Shown here in pieces: positions 8,324 through 15,896 of a stretch of DNA of 32,200 bases (its first letter is position 1; each line of letters opens with the position of its first letter). Origin of the DNA: Acetobacteraceae bacterium (GTDB lineage Bacteria > Pseudomonadota > Alphaproteobacteria > Acetobacterales > Acetobacteraceae); contig CANGNF010000050.1 in NCBI GenBank assembly GCA_947455205.1, positions 1 to 32,200 of the forward strand, in the 5' to 3' direction. The notes below the pieces were generated by a model. The model saw only the letters and a program-made list of their open reading frames with translations, made no database searches and was not told the DNA's origin. The translations under genes and the position numbers were made by a program.

Positions 8324-8917
8324 TCAGCTCAGCGCGCGGCCTACGACGCGCTCGATCTCGGCCCGTACCAGGCGCTCGACCATCGGCGGCAGGTGCTGGT
8401 CCAGCCACTGCTTCAGCATCGGGCGCACCTCCTCGCGGACCACATCCTCAATGCTCGGCCCGCCGGAGCGATGCACCGGGGCGCCACGATCCTGCGCCAC
8501 GGCGCGCATCAGCTGGCCCATGGCGGCACTGGCGGCGGCGGCGGCGGCCGGGGCCAGCAACGCCTCCGGCGGCAGCGAAGGCGGCGGCGCGGCGGCCACC
8601 GGCACGGGCTGCACCGGCGGGGGCGGTGGCGGGGCCACCACCACGGGGGGCGGCACCGCCTCAATCACCGGCTCCGGCGGCGGGGGCGGAGGTGGTGGCG
8701 GCGGCGGCGTGGCCGGGCGGGCCGGTTCCTCCACCATCATCGCCTCGGTCAGCGCCAGGGGTTCGTTCGGGTCCGGCAGCGGGGCCGGGCCGGGCGCGGC
8801 GCCGGGCTCGTCTTCGTTGAGGATCCGCCGGATCGAGGCAAGGATATCTTCCATGCTCGGGTCGGCCCCGGCCGGGGCCGCGGGCGCGGCCGGCGGGTTG
8901 CGCGGATCCTCGGCCAT
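8324..8917 (-). CDS. popZ: PopZ-like polar organizing protein (DUF2497)
   Basis: Polar scaffold protein of alphaproteobacteria that self-assembles at cell poles, tethers the chromosome via ParB and recruits cell-cycle factors. It has 197 residues in the family's three parts. The N-terminal helix is SMEDILASIRRILNEDE (21-37). The middle is a long disordered Pro/Ala/Glu-rich linker, including eleven prolines in a row at 71-81. The conserved C-terminal helical region (about 153-196) contains SIEDVVREEVRPMLKQWL and LVRAEIERVVG. The start ATG is at 8915-8917, two bases after the tolC stop, implying translational coupling to tolC. The linker is unusually Pro-rich and less acidic than in Caulobacter PopZ. 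Function is inferred from the conserved ends. Confidence 0.88.
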   Translation of the reverse strand: MAEDPRNPPAAPAAPAGADPSMEDILASIRRILNEDEPGAAPGPAPLPDPNEPLALTEAMMVEEPARPATPPPPPPPPPPPEPVIEAVPPPVVVAPPPPPPVQPVPVAAAPPPSLPPEALLAPAAAAAASAAMGQLMRAVAQDRGAPVHRSGGPSIEDVVREEVRPMLKQWLDQHLPPMVERLVRAEIERVVGRALS

Positions 8918-8919
8918 GC

Positions 8920-10365
8920 TCAGCGACCTGCCGTCTGGGCGTAATCGCCCATGCCGAACCAGCGGTCGCGCACCGCGGCGTAGTAGGCGCGGGCATCATA
9001 CAGCTGCACCGGCAGCGCCAGGTCGATCGCGTTCAGCCGGCCCACCGCGGCGGCGACCGAATAGGAGGCCGAGACCACGTTGGACAGCGCCTGCACCAGG
9101 CTGGTGCGGGAATTGAGCAGTTCCTGCTCGGCGTTCAGCACTTCAAGCGTGGTGCGGCTGCCGACGATGGCCTCGCGCTGCACGCCGTCCAACGCCACTT
9201 CGTTGGCGCGAATCTGCACCCGGGTCGATTCGACCTGGGCGCGGGCGGAAGCCAGCGTCGCCCAGGCGGATGCCGCCTGCTGCATGACCTGGCGCCGCTG
9301 GTCGTCCACCACGCCGCGGGCCTGCTGCGCCTGCTGGCGCGCCTGCCGCACGGCGGCGTATTCGGCGCCACCTTGGTAGATCGGCACCGAGAGGTTCAGC
9401 GTGGCCTGGCCGCCGGTGATGCGCGTGTGGTTGGACGAGGCGTTGTCGGTCCGGAAGCCCTGCGCCTGGGCGCTGAGCTGCGGCAGCAGCGCCGAGACCT
9501 GGATGTCGATGTTGTCGCGCGCCGCCGATTCGTCGAACAGCGCGGCCACGACGTTCGGGTTGTTGGTGGCGGCCAGCTGGCCGGCTTCCTCGGCGTTGCG
9601 GACCGCCTGGCGCAGCGGCTGCGGCGCGGTCAGGCGCTGCGCGGCAATGCCGACCAAGCGCATGAAGGTGGCGCGGGCTGTGCTGAGGTTGCCCTCGGCC
9701 TGCTGGCGGCTGGCCTTGGCGCCGGCCAGCCGGGCCTCGGCCTGGGCCACGTCGGTGCGGGTGATCTCGCCGACGCGGAAGCGCTCGTTCGTGGCGCGCA
9801 GCTGCTCGGTCAGCACCTGTTCGTTGTTGATGTTGAGGCGCAGCAATTCCTGGTTCTGCACCACGTTGACGTAGGCGTTCACGGTATCGCCGAACACCTG
9901 CTGCTCGGTCGCCATCAGCCTGGCGCGCTGGCCGAAGACCTGGTTCTCCGCCCGGCGGATGGAGGCGACGGTACGGCCACCGCGGTAGATCGGCTGCGTC
10001 GCCGTGACCGTGGCGCTGAGCGAGGCGCGGTCCTGGTGGGTGTGGGAGGTCAGCCCGCCGTTCTGGCTGAAGTACTGCCGGCCGAACTCGGGTCCGGAGG
10101 TGATGACATTGACCCCCAGCGCCCGGGTGTGCTGGTCGATATAGCCGGTGCTGGTGCTGGAGGTGATGGTCGGCCGCCAGCCGGCCAGCGCCTGGGGCAC
10201 GTTCTCGTCCGTGGCGCGCAGCTGGGCGCGTGCGGTCAGCAGGGTCGGGTTGTTCGAGTAGGCGTAGGCCAGCGCCTCCTGCAGGGTCTGGGCCCGGGCG
10301 GGAAGCGCCAGGCCAGCCACGGCGACGGCGGCGGTCAGCGCAAGGGCGGCGCGGTTCGGGATCAT
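8920..10365 (-). CDS. tolC: TolC-family outer membrane efflux/secretion protein
   Basis: Outer-membrane channel of the TolC family, the exit duct for tripartite efflux pumps or type I secretion. From the ATG at 10363-10365 it has 481 residues. The signal peptide runs to about residue 25 (LALPARA then QTLQEAL). Two outer-membrane efflux repeats rich in long Ala/Gln coiled-coil helices follow. Characteristic segments include QTLQEALAYAYSNNPTL near the N-terminus and VLNAEQELLNSRTSLVQA near the C-terminus. The frame is open further upstream, but those starts would bury the signal peptide; AAAAGGAC lies about 10 bases before the chosen ATG. The gene follows pcm and leads into popZ. No inner-membrane pump partners are nearby, so the substrate cannot be told. 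Confidence 0.93.
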   Translation of the reverse strand: MIPNRAALALTAAVAVAGLALPARAQTLQEALAYAYSNNPTLLTARAQLRATDENVPQALAGWRPTITSSTSTGYIDQHTRALGVNVITSGPEFGRQYFSQNGGLTSHTHQDRASLSATVTATQPIYRGGRTVASIRRAENQVFGQRARLMATEQQVFGDTVNAYVNVVQNQELLRLNINNEQVLTEQLRATNERFRVGEITRTDVAQAEARLAGAKASRQQAEGNLSTARATFMRLVGIAAQRLTAPQPLRQAVRNAEEAGQLAATNNPNVVAALFDESAARDNIDIQVSALLPQLSAQAQGFRTDNASSNHTRITGGQATLNLSVPIYQGGAEYAAVRQARQQAQQARGVVDDQRRQVMQQAASAWATLASARAQVESTRVQIRANEVALDGVQREAIVGSRTTLEVLNAEQELLNSRTSLVQALSNVVSASYSVAAAVGRLNAIDLALPVQLYDARAYYAAVRDRWFGMGDYAQTAGR

Positions 10366-10486
10366 CTGGACCTGGTCCTTTTGACGCAGCGGCATTGGTC
10401 TTGGCTCACTTTGCTTCAGCATAGCGCAAAGAAGGGTTAGCGACATCAGTGGCTCACCCCGTTGTTGCCCCGCGCCGCCAGGATTG

Positions 10487-11140
10487 TCAGAACACGAAGC
10501 CGGGCGAGGGCTGGAATGCCTGCAAGGGCGCCACCGCCGCATCGAAGGCCGGCGACAGCGTCAGCGCGCCGCCGCTGCGGCGGCCCAGCATGGCCACCCC
10601 CTGCCCGCTGCCCTCGGCCAGCACCGCCACCAGGCGGCCACCTTCCGCCAGTTGTGACGAAAGCGACTCGGGCACGCCCGGAATCTCGCCCTCAACCAGG
10701 ATGACATCGTAGGGCGCCGCGGCGGCGAAGCCCTGGGTCGGGTCACCGGCTTCCAGCCGCAGCGCGCCGGCACCCTCGGCCTCCAGCGCGCGGGCGGCGA
10801 TGGCGCGCAGCGCCGCGTCCGGCTCCAGCGCCACCACCTGGGCGCCCAGCCGCGCGGCGATGGCGGCGCCGTAGCCGGTGCCGGCGCAGACCACCAGGAC
10901 CCGCTCGGCCGGGCGAATCGCGGCCAGTTGCAACAGCTTGGCCAGCAGCATGGGCTGCATCAGCGCCCGGCCACCCGGCAACGGCACTTCCTCGTCGGCA
11001 TAGGCCCGGCTGGCGGCGGCGGCGGGCACGAAGGCCTCCCGCGGGGTGGCGCGCAGCGCCTCCAGCAGGCGGGTCTCGGTCACCCGGTTGGGCCTGATCT
11101 GCCCGTCCACCATGCGCTTGCGTGCTTCCGCGTAGTCCAT
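10487..11140 (-). CDS. pcm: Protein-L-isoaspartate O-methyltransferase family protein
   Basis: SAM-dependent methyltransferase of the family that repairs isoaspartyl residues in damaged proteins. It has 217 residues from the ATG at 11138-11140. The N-terminus has the family's GQIRPNRVTETRLLEAL and REAFVPA segments. The SAM-binding motif I is VLVVCAGTGYGAAI at 81-94, and the acidic residue that holds the ribose follows in VVALEPD. It is shorter and more divergent than E. coli Pcm: the segment equivalent to ISQP reads ALMQP at 59-63, so the usual Ser is absent. This form is common in alphaproteobacteria upstream of tolC, as here. Repair activity is therefore plausible but unproven. Confidence 0.85.
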   Translation of the reverse strand: MDYAEARKRMVDGQIRPNRVTETRLLEALRATPREAFVPAAAASRAYADEEVPLPGGRALMQPMLLAKLLQLAAIRPAERVLVVCAGTGYGAAIAARLGAQVVALEPDAALRAIAARALEAEGAGALRLEAGDPTQGFAAAAPYDVILVEGEIPGVPESLSSQLAEGGRLVAVLAEGSGQGVAMLGRRSGGALTLSPAFDAAVAPLQAFQPSPGFVF

Positions 11141-11170
11141 GCCCCGCCAACCCCTTCGCGTATGGTCGCC

Positions 11171-11199
11171 ATATAAGGTCCGTTGCTGCGCTGCGCCAA
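11171..11199 (-). promoter_or_regulatory. Candidate sigma70 promoter of pcm(-tolC-popZ)
   Basis: On the minus strand, TTGGCG (11194-11199) and TTATAT (11171-11176) are separated by exactly 17 bases. The expected start point is about 25 bases before the pcm ATG. It is back to back with the tRNA-Cys promoter. Confidence 0.5.
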
Positions 11200-11215
11200 G
11201 CCGCTGCTTACACGC

Positions 11216-11244
11216 TTGACCCGGAGGCCCAGGCGAAGGATAGA
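11216..11244 (+). promoter_or_regulatory. Candidate sigma70 promoter of tRNA-Cys
   Basis: TTGACC (11216-11221) and GATAGA (11239-11244) with a 17-base spacer. The predicted start is about 12 bases before the mature tRNA 5' end, which is normal for a monocistronic tRNA gene. Confidence 0.6.
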
Positions 11245-11262
11245 AGCGCCCCGCCTTTTGGC

Positions 11263-11336
11263 GGTCCGGTGGCCGAGTGGTTAGGCACAGGTCTGCAAAA
11301 CCTGCTACGGCGGTTCAATTCCGCCCCGGACCTCCA
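11263..11336 (+). tRNA. tRNA-Cys (anticodon GCA)
   Basis: All cloverleaf parts fold. Acceptor GGTCCGG (11263-11269) pairs with CCGGACC (11326-11332). The anticodon stem CAGGT/ACCTG encloses the loop CTGCAAA with anticodon GCA. The T arm is GGCGG-TTCAATT-CCGCC. The discriminator is T, as expected for cysteine, and CCA is encoded (11334-11336). It decodes UGC and UGU. Confidence 0.96.
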
Positions 11337-11362
11337 GGCTGCGGTTTTTCGACAAAGGGGCA

Positions 11363-11390
11363 TTGTCCCGCGTCGCGGTGGTTGCTATAC
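11363..11390 (+). promoter_or_regulatory. Candidate promoter of tRNA-Asn
   Basis: TTGTCC (11363-11368) and CTATAC (11385-11390), spacer 16 bases (17 if TATACG is used). It lies between the two tRNA genes and would give a leader of roughly 45 bases, so tRNA-Asn may be transcribed on its own. Confidence 0.45.
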
Positions 11391-11441
11391 GCGCCGCCCT
11401 GGCGGTGCCCCACCAACTACGGGGCGCGGCAGACTTGGTAT

Positions 11442-11516
11442 TCCGGCGTGGCGCAGCGGTAGCGCAGCGGACTGTTAATCCGTTGGTCGTTGGTTCGAAT
11501 CCAACCGCCGGAGCCA
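11442..11516 (+). tRNA. tRNA-Asn (anticodon GTT)
   Basis: Acceptor TCCGGCG (11442-11448) pairs with CGCCGGA (11506-11512). The anticodon stem CGGA/TCCG encloses a loop with anticodon GTT. The T arm has GGTTCGAATCC. The discriminator is G as expected for asparagine, and CCA is encoded (11514-11516). Confidence 0.96.
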
Positions 11517-11680
11517 TTCTCCCTCCCCTCCCCAGACGCAGCATTACCCCGGTCAGCGGGCACCCGCGCTCAATGCGCCGTCTCGCCCTGGTTGCTAACG
11601 GCTTGATGATCGAACCAGCATAGGTTCACATCACCGGCCCCCAATCCGGGCCACAAACGCCAGCACCCAGGAAACGCCGC

Positions 11681-11986
11681 ATGCAGCGCCGACACCTCTT
11701 CGCCACCCTTGCCCTTGCGCCGCTGGGCCTGGCTGGCTGCGTCCAGCCCCAGTCGTCTGGCTACGCCCCCGTCCCCGCCGCCCGGCGCGAACAGATTCCG
11801 CCGCCGCCGCGGGGTGGCGACCGCCATGTCTGGCAGCCCGGCCACTGGCAGTGGAATGGCCGCGCCTATGAATGGGTCGCCGGCCACTATGTCGAATATT
11901 CCCGCCATCGCGGCGGCCGCTGGGTGCCGGGCCACTGGGTCCAGCGCGGGCGGGAGCAGGTGTGGGTGCCCGGCCACTGGGCCTGA
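11681..11986 (+). CDS. Lipoprotein with WxxGxW repeats
   Basis: A 101-residue envelope lipoprotein. The signal peptide is MQRRHLFATLALAPLGLAGC with lipobox LAGC, so Cys20 is the probable lipidation site. A short Pro/Arg linker follows. The second half carries repeated Trp-Gly-His-Trp segments: WQPGHW, WVAGHY, WVPGHW and WVPGHW, the last at the C-terminus. These match the short YXWGQXW/WxxGxW repeat found in many small proteobacterial exported proteins, whose function is not known. It starts 164 bases after tRNA-Asn and is convergent with the dehydrogenase gene, with a G/C hairpin between them. Frame and start are well supported by the signal peptide. Confidence 0.85.
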   Translation: MQRRHLFATLALAPLGLAGCVQPQSSGYAPVPAARREQIPPPPRGGDRHVWQPGHWQWNGRAYEWVAGHYVEYSRHRGGRWVPGHWVQRGREQVWVPGHWA

Positions 11987-12013
11987 GGCACCTGCCCGCC
12001 TGAAGGCCTGGGG

Positions 12014-12036
12014 GGGGGGCGCAACCGGCGCCCCCC
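12014..12036. terminator. G/C hairpin between convergent genes
   Basis: GGGGGGCGC (12014-12022) pairs perfectly with GCGCCCCCC (12028-12036) across a 5-base loop. It lies 27 bases after the lipoprotein stop and 6 bases from the end of the opposing gene. It is embedded in a run of ten G (12010-12019). No T-run, but placement suits a terminator for both genes. Confidence 0.5.
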
Positions 12037-12042
12037 GACGCT

Positions 12043-13011
12043 TCACACCACCTGGTTCTTCAGGGCAGCCTCGCCGCGCCACAGCCGGCCGAGATTCTCC
12101 ATCAGCAGGTCCAGGACATTGTCCTCGTACCGCCGGGTCTCGCCGGCGGTATGCGGCGTGATCAGCACGTTCGGCATGGCCCAGAGCGGACTGTCCGGCG
12201 ACAGCGGCTCCACCTCGGTGCAATCCAGCGCCGCGCCGGCGATCTGCCCGCGCGCCATGGCCGCGACGACAGCGCTTTCCACGCAGACCCGGCCGCGCGC
12301 CACGTTCACCAGGTAGCTGTCCGGGCGCATCAGGGCCAAGGCCTCGGCGTCGATCAGGCCCTCGGTTTCCGGCGTCAGCGGGCAGGTCAGCGCGACGAAG
12401 TCGGCCTGCGGCAGCAGCGACTTCAGCTTGTCCAGTCCATGCACCTCGTCGGCCGCGCCGGCGCCGCCGGCGGGGTCGCGGCGGATGCCGATGACCTTCA
12501 TGTCGAAGGCCTTGGCCAGCTGCGCCAGCCGGCCGCCGATCCGCCCCAGGCCGACGACCAGCAGCGTCTTGCCGCCCAACTCGTCCTCGCGCTTGGTCAG
12601 GTCGCCGATCATGCCGCGCCAGTGCTTCTTCGCTTGGTTGTCCCGCGCCTCCGGCAGCAGGCGGGACAGCGCCAGAATCAGCGCCAGCGCGTGTTCCGAA
12701 ACCGCGCGCGCATTGGCGCCCTGGGCGCTGGCCAGGCGGATCCCGGCGGCGGCCATCTCCGGCTTGCCGTACTGGTCCACCCCGGCGCTGATCGACTGCA
12801 CGAAGCGCAGCTTCGGGGCCAGCGGGATCAGGTCGTTCTTCCACAAGCCGCTGACCACCAGCACGTCGGCCCCGCCGATGGCGCCTTCCAGGGCAGCACG
12901 GTCACGCACCTCCACGCTGCGGATGCCGGTGTCGCGGGCCTGGAAGCGGTCCTGCATGCGGTAGGCGGCATGGGCGAAGCAGATGGTCAGCGAATCCTTG
13001 GGCGGCAGCAT
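12043..13011 (-). CDS. D-2-hydroxyacid dehydrogenase family protein
   Basis: NAD(P)-dependent oxidoreductase of the D-isomer 2-hydroxyacid dehydrogenase family, which interconverts 2-keto acids and D-2-hydroxy acids. It has 322 residues with the split catalytic and Rossmann layout. The nucleotide-binding motif GLGRIG lies at 154-159. Catalytic residues are Arg239 (NVARG), a Glu in CTEVEPL (266-268) and His287 (ITPHTAG). After the second Rossmann strand the sequence is GIRRDP, with Arg where NAD-specific enzymes usually have Asp, so NADP(H) may be preferred; this is inference. It lies 42 bases downstream of a glycosyltransferase gene on the same strand and may be the last gene of that transcript. 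The substrate (glyoxylate, hydroxypyruvate or other) is not determined. Confidence 0.88.
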   Translation of the reverse strand: MLPPKDSLTICFAHAAYRMQDRFQARDTGIRSVEVRDRAALEGAIGGADVLVVSGLWKNDLIPLAPKLRFVQSISAGVDQYGKPEMAAAGIRLASAQGANARAVSEHALALILALSRLLPEARDNQAKKHWRGMIGDLTKREDELGGKTLLVVGLGRIGGRLAQLAKAFDMKVIGIRRDPAGGAGAADEVHGLDKLKSLLPQADFVALTCPLTPETEGLIDAEALALMRPDSYLVNVARGRVCVESAVVAAMARGQIAGAALDCTEVEPLSPDSPLWAMPNVLITPHTAGETRRYEDNVLDLLMENLGRLWRGEAALKNQVV

Positions 13012-13053
13012 GGTCTGGGCGTTCCTTGTGATGCGGCGCGCATGATCCCCGCA

Positions 13054-14115
13054 TCACCCCCCGGCGGCAAGCGCGGCCCGCTCGGCCAGCCAGGCCGGGC
13101 TGTCCTGCATCAGCCCCAGCGCCGCCAGCTGGTCCGGCCCCTGATAGCGCAGGCTCAGCGGGCCATGCAGCCCGAAATCGGGATCGACAGCCAAGGCCGC
13201 CAGGTAGCGCCGATACTCGCGCGAACCGTCCCAATGCGCGTCCCGCCGCACCGCATCCAGGGCGCGCTCATGGAAGTCCTGCAGGAACTTGTAGTGCAGC
13301 AGCACGCCGCTGGGCTGGCCCGCCACCAGGCGCATCGGCGCCAGCTGGTGGGTGGAGGCCCGCAGCGCCGCCCCTTCCCGCCAGAACACCAGCGGCAGCT
13401 TGGTCACGGTCGGCGACCGCCGCGGCACGAAGCGCTGCAGCCGGGCCGATACCCCCAGCTTGACCCCGGCATTCCAGGCCTTCTGGTGCAGCCGCCGCAC
13501 CAGCCGGGCCGGGTCGGCCTCGCGGAAGAACAGCCGCTCCCGCACGCCGCCATATTCCTGCTCGTACGGGAAGTTGGCGATCGGCTCCGCCCGCAGCCGC
13601 GGTGGCTCGAAGCAGGGTGCGGCAGCCGGCAGCGGGTCGCCGGGTGCGTAGTCCAGCCGGTGCAGCGGGCCGTCCGGAAAGCAGTCCAGCAGGATGGTCC
13701 GCAGCGCCTCCGCCCCGATCCGGCCGAGATGCGCGCATAGCGCCGGCAGCCCGGCCTGCTCGCAACCCGGGAAGACCAGCAGTTCGTCGGCATCCACCAC
13801 CAGCACCCAGTGGTCGCGGGCAAAACGGTCCAGCACCGCGTTGGTCCAGCTGATGCCGAAGCCGGAGCCGGCATAGCTGCCCGGCGCGTCCATCACATGC
13901 ACCCAGGGCTCGCGCGCCGCGATCTCCCGCGTTGCGTCTGAGGATCGGTTGTCCACGACATAGGCACGGTGCACCCCCTGTGTCCGCAGATGCGCCAGGC
14001 AGGCGGGCAGGCGCAGCGCCTCGTTGCGGGTCACCAGCAGCGCGATCACCTCGCCCGGCGCCGGCTGGGGCGGGGCGCCCAGCCAGGCCAGGCCGTCCGG
14101 CAGGTCTTCAGGCAC
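13054..14115 (-). CDS. Glycosyltransferase, family 2-like (GT-A fold)
   Basis: Probable cytoplasmic glycosyltransferase acting on a surface polysaccharide or glycan. It has 353 residues. The N-terminal part is GT2-like: LLVTRNEALRLPACLAHL (27-44) and YVVDNRSSDATREIA (52-66), then the metal/nucleotide-sugar motif VVDADELL with DAD at 108-110. The form resembles the Glyco_tranf_2_4 subgroup of often uncharacterised bacterial enzymes. The start is a GTG at 14113-14115 that overlaps the end of the upstream Branch-type gene by 8 bases, a sign of coupled translation; no ATG with a better context is near. No membrane segments are seen. Donor and acceptor are unknown. Confidence 0.85.
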   Translation of the reverse strand: MPEDLPDGLAWLGAPPQPAPGEVIALLVTRNEALRLPACLAHLRTQGVHRAYVVDNRSSDATREIAAREPWVHVMDAPGSYAGSGFGISWTNAVLDRFARDHWVLVVDADELLVFPGCEQAGLPALCAHLGRIGAEALRTILLDCFPDGPLHRLDYAPGDPLPAAAPCFEPPRLRAEPIANFPYEQEYGGVRERLFFREADPARLVRRLHQKAWNAGVKLGVSARLQRFVPRRSPTVTKLPLVFWREGAALRASTHQLAPMRLVAGQPSGVLLHYKFLQDFHERALDAVRRDAHWDGSREYRRYLAALAVDPDFGLHGPLSLRYQGPDQLAALGLMQDSPAWLAERAALAAGG

Positions 14116-15010
14116 CGATCACCGCCCCCTCGGCCTGGGCCGCTTGCAGGGCCAGGCGCACCGCCTCGGGCTGCGCCGCAAGGTCGAACTTCCGCCCGAA
14201 GGCGGCACCGCTGGCCCGCGCTTTTGGCAGGTCCGCCGCCGCCAATACCCTGGGGCTGTAGCCCTGCATGCTCTGCCAGCTCATCGGTGGCCCCAGCCGG
14301 GCGACATGCGGCGTGGCCCCCAGCAGCGTGTGGAAGAAGCTTTCATCGGGAATGCGGGCGTGGCGGAAGAAGGCCTCGAACCAGGGGTTTTCCGCCAGGA
14401 AGGCCAGCATGTCGCGCGCCGCCGGCGCCGCCAGATGCCACCATTGGCTGCCCACCATCGGCGTCAGCCCGTGCAGGCCGCGCGCCAGGTCGCGCGGGCC
14501 CAGGCGCCAGGCGTTGCGGTTCAGCCAGCGCACCAGCGGCCGGCTTTCCTGCCGGCCCGGCACGCCGCGAAACCAGAACCGGTGCAGGCTCTCCCGCTCC
14601 GGCGGCTCCATGCAGGCGAAGCGCAGGTCCAGGTGGCTGCACCCGTCGCTGAGGCGCGCCGCCAGTTCCGCCGCCGGCAGCAGCGGCAGGTGCGTGCCGG
14701 ACAGCAGGCAGAGCTGCGTCACCCCGGGCTGCGCCAGCGCCTGGTGCATCAGGGCCAGCGTGGCGCTGACCATGGCATAGCCACCCCATTCTATCCGCTG
14801 CGACCGGGCCTCCGGCAGCAGGTGCAGGCCGGGCAGCGCGGTGGCCTCCACCGCCGCCCGCACCGGCGCGGCGCGCGGGTCCAGGTGCAGGTGGCAGGCG
14901 GCGCCCTGGGCCGAGAGCCAACGCAGCAGCAGCAGCAGCTGGGCCGGGTTGTCATGCGCCAGCACCAGGCAGGCGAAGCCCGCCAGCGGGCGCGGTGGGG
15001 GAGCTACCAT
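14108..15010 (-). CDS. Branch-type glycosyltransferase (core-2/I-branching-like family)
   Basis: A 300-residue protein resembling the family of beta-1,6-N-acetylglucosaminyltransferase-like enzymes. Visible landmarks are LVLAHDNPAQLLLLLRWL at the N-terminus (16-33), EWGGYAMVSATLALMHQAL (74-92), LLSGTHLPLLP (102-112), SQWWHL and IPDESFFHTLL. These match the conserved pattern of the family (WGG...A, LLSG, W..L, P-E-FF). The family position usually written SGQDxPL here reads SGTHLPL. The ATG at 15008-15010 overlaps the end of the upstream unknown gene by 7 bases, and its own end overlaps the next glycosyltransferase by 8 bases. No signal peptide or membrane helix is evident. The sugar transferred is not known; the bacterial family is poorly characterised. 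Confidence 0.82.
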   Translation of the reverse strand: MVAPPPRPLAGFACLVLAHDNPAQLLLLLRWLSAQGAACHLHLDPRAAPVRAAVEATALPGLHLLPEARSQRIEWGGYAMVSATLALMHQALAQPGVTQLCLLSGTHLPLLPAAELAARLSDGCSHLDLRFACMEPPERESLHRFWFRGVPGRQESRPLVRWLNRNAWRLGPRDLARGLHGLTPMVGSQWWHLAAPAARDMLAFLAENPWFEAFFRHARIPDESFFHTLLGATPHVARLGPPMSWQSMQGYSPRVLAAADLPKARASGAAFGRKFDLAAQPEAVRLALQAAQAEGAVIGA

Positions 15011-15615
15011 TGCCGCCAATACGCCTGGCTGGCCTGGGTCGGCTGGCTGGCGCGGCCGAGCAGCGCCGCCAGGATGCCGCCGGCCGGGCGTGGCGCGGCG
15101 ACCTCGGCATGGGCGCGGACCAGGCGCTGGGCGCGGGACAGCACCGCCCGGCGCAGCCGACCCGGCAGCGGCAGCCACGGCGGCAGGCGTTGCAGCAGCG
15201 GCAGCAGCGGCCGCCAGTCGGGCTGCTCCGGCAGGTGCAGCGTGCCGCTGCCGGGCGGGTGATGCTCCAGCAGGCCCCACAGCGCATGCATCGGGTCCGG
15301 CAATGGCAGGGCGATGCCCGGTGCCGGCAGCAGCGCCTGGCCGGGCGCCGGCCACAGCAGCAGCCGCGGCCCCAGCGGCACCAGGCCATGGCCCAGCCAG
15401 ATGGTGGTGGCGCTGGCCTGCGTACCGCGCCGCGCGCCCAGCGCCGCCAGCAGGCAGCGCAGGCCGGCCAAGCGGAACTGCCCTTCGATATCCTCCAGCG
15501 GCGGCGCGCCGGCGATGCAGACGCGGCGATCCTCGCCCAGCCAGTGCGGCAGCGTGTCCAGCCGGCGCTTGATCGCTTCCATGTGCCAGGGGTCCGGCTG
15601 CGTGGCCGCCATCAT
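15004..15615 (-). CDS. Uncharacterised protein at the head of a glycosyltransferase set
   Basis: I do not recognise this 203-residue protein. It begins with an amphipathic, charged segment (WHMEAIKRRLDTLPHWL), then RVCIAGAPPLEDIEGQF. The rest is rich in Leu, Pro, Arg and Ala (for example LPPWLPLPGRLRRAVL), and it ends QAYWRQW. No signal peptide and no clear membrane helix are seen. Its ATG at 15613-15615 is immediately followed by a second ATG; either could start it. The stop codon overlaps the start of the Branch-type glycosyltransferase by 7 bases, and that gene overlaps the next, so the three are almost certainly translated together. A role as accessory protein in the same glycan pathway is inferred from this coupling only. 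Coding status is supported mainly by the overlaps. Confidence 0.65.
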   Translation of the reverse strand: MMAATQPDPWHMEAIKRRLDTLPHWLGEDRRVCIAGAPPLEDIEGQFRLAGLRCLLAALGARRGTQASATTIWLGHGLVPLGPRLLLWPAPGQALLPAPGIALPLPDPMHALWGLLEHHPPGSGTLHLPEQPDWRPLLPLLQRLPPWLPLPGRLRRAVLSRAQRLVRAHAEVAAPRPAGGILAALLGRASQPTQASQAYWRQW

Positions 15616-15896
15616 CCATCAGGTTCCCCCAGGGTCGCCGGCGCAACGCCAGCCTCACCGCCCGGTTGCATGACGCCGGGGTGAGGGCCGCGCCACCACG
15701 CCCCTCCCCGCTCGGCCTGCCGTGACCGGCTGGCGCCACCATGCCCGTGGCCGGGTGGCCGGGCGCCTCAACTCTGCGTTCCCCGGCGGCGGGGCGGCGC
15801 GCCGACCCCGGCTGGTCTGCATCCCCACCGGTCCGCAATGGTTGACCGAAGGAGGCCCGATGGGCATTTCCTCATCAACCCGTCCAGGATACGCCC

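Noticed and set aside
10366..10542. 59-residue N-terminal extension of TolC
   Set aside because: It would place a hydrophilic stretch before the signal peptide that begins at MIPNRAAL and runs into the end of pcm.
12010..12019. Run of ten G as a phase-variation tract
   Set aside because: It lies downstream of both convergent stop codons and forms part of a terminator-like hairpin, so slippage would not switch a reading frame. Its length may also be a sequencing uncertainty.
15011..15838. N-terminal extension of the Branch-type glycosyltransferase frame by about 276 codons
   Set aside because: The extension overlaps the whole unknown 203-residue gene and is Ala/Gly/Arg-rich without family similarity; the ATG at 15008-15010 gives the family N-terminus.
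15616..15896. Possible small gene or RNA in the 281-base gap between the unknown gene and the GGT-like gene
   Set aside because: No frame with a good start and protein-like composition, and no convincing stable structure; it probably holds the two divergent promoters, which I cannot place with confidence.
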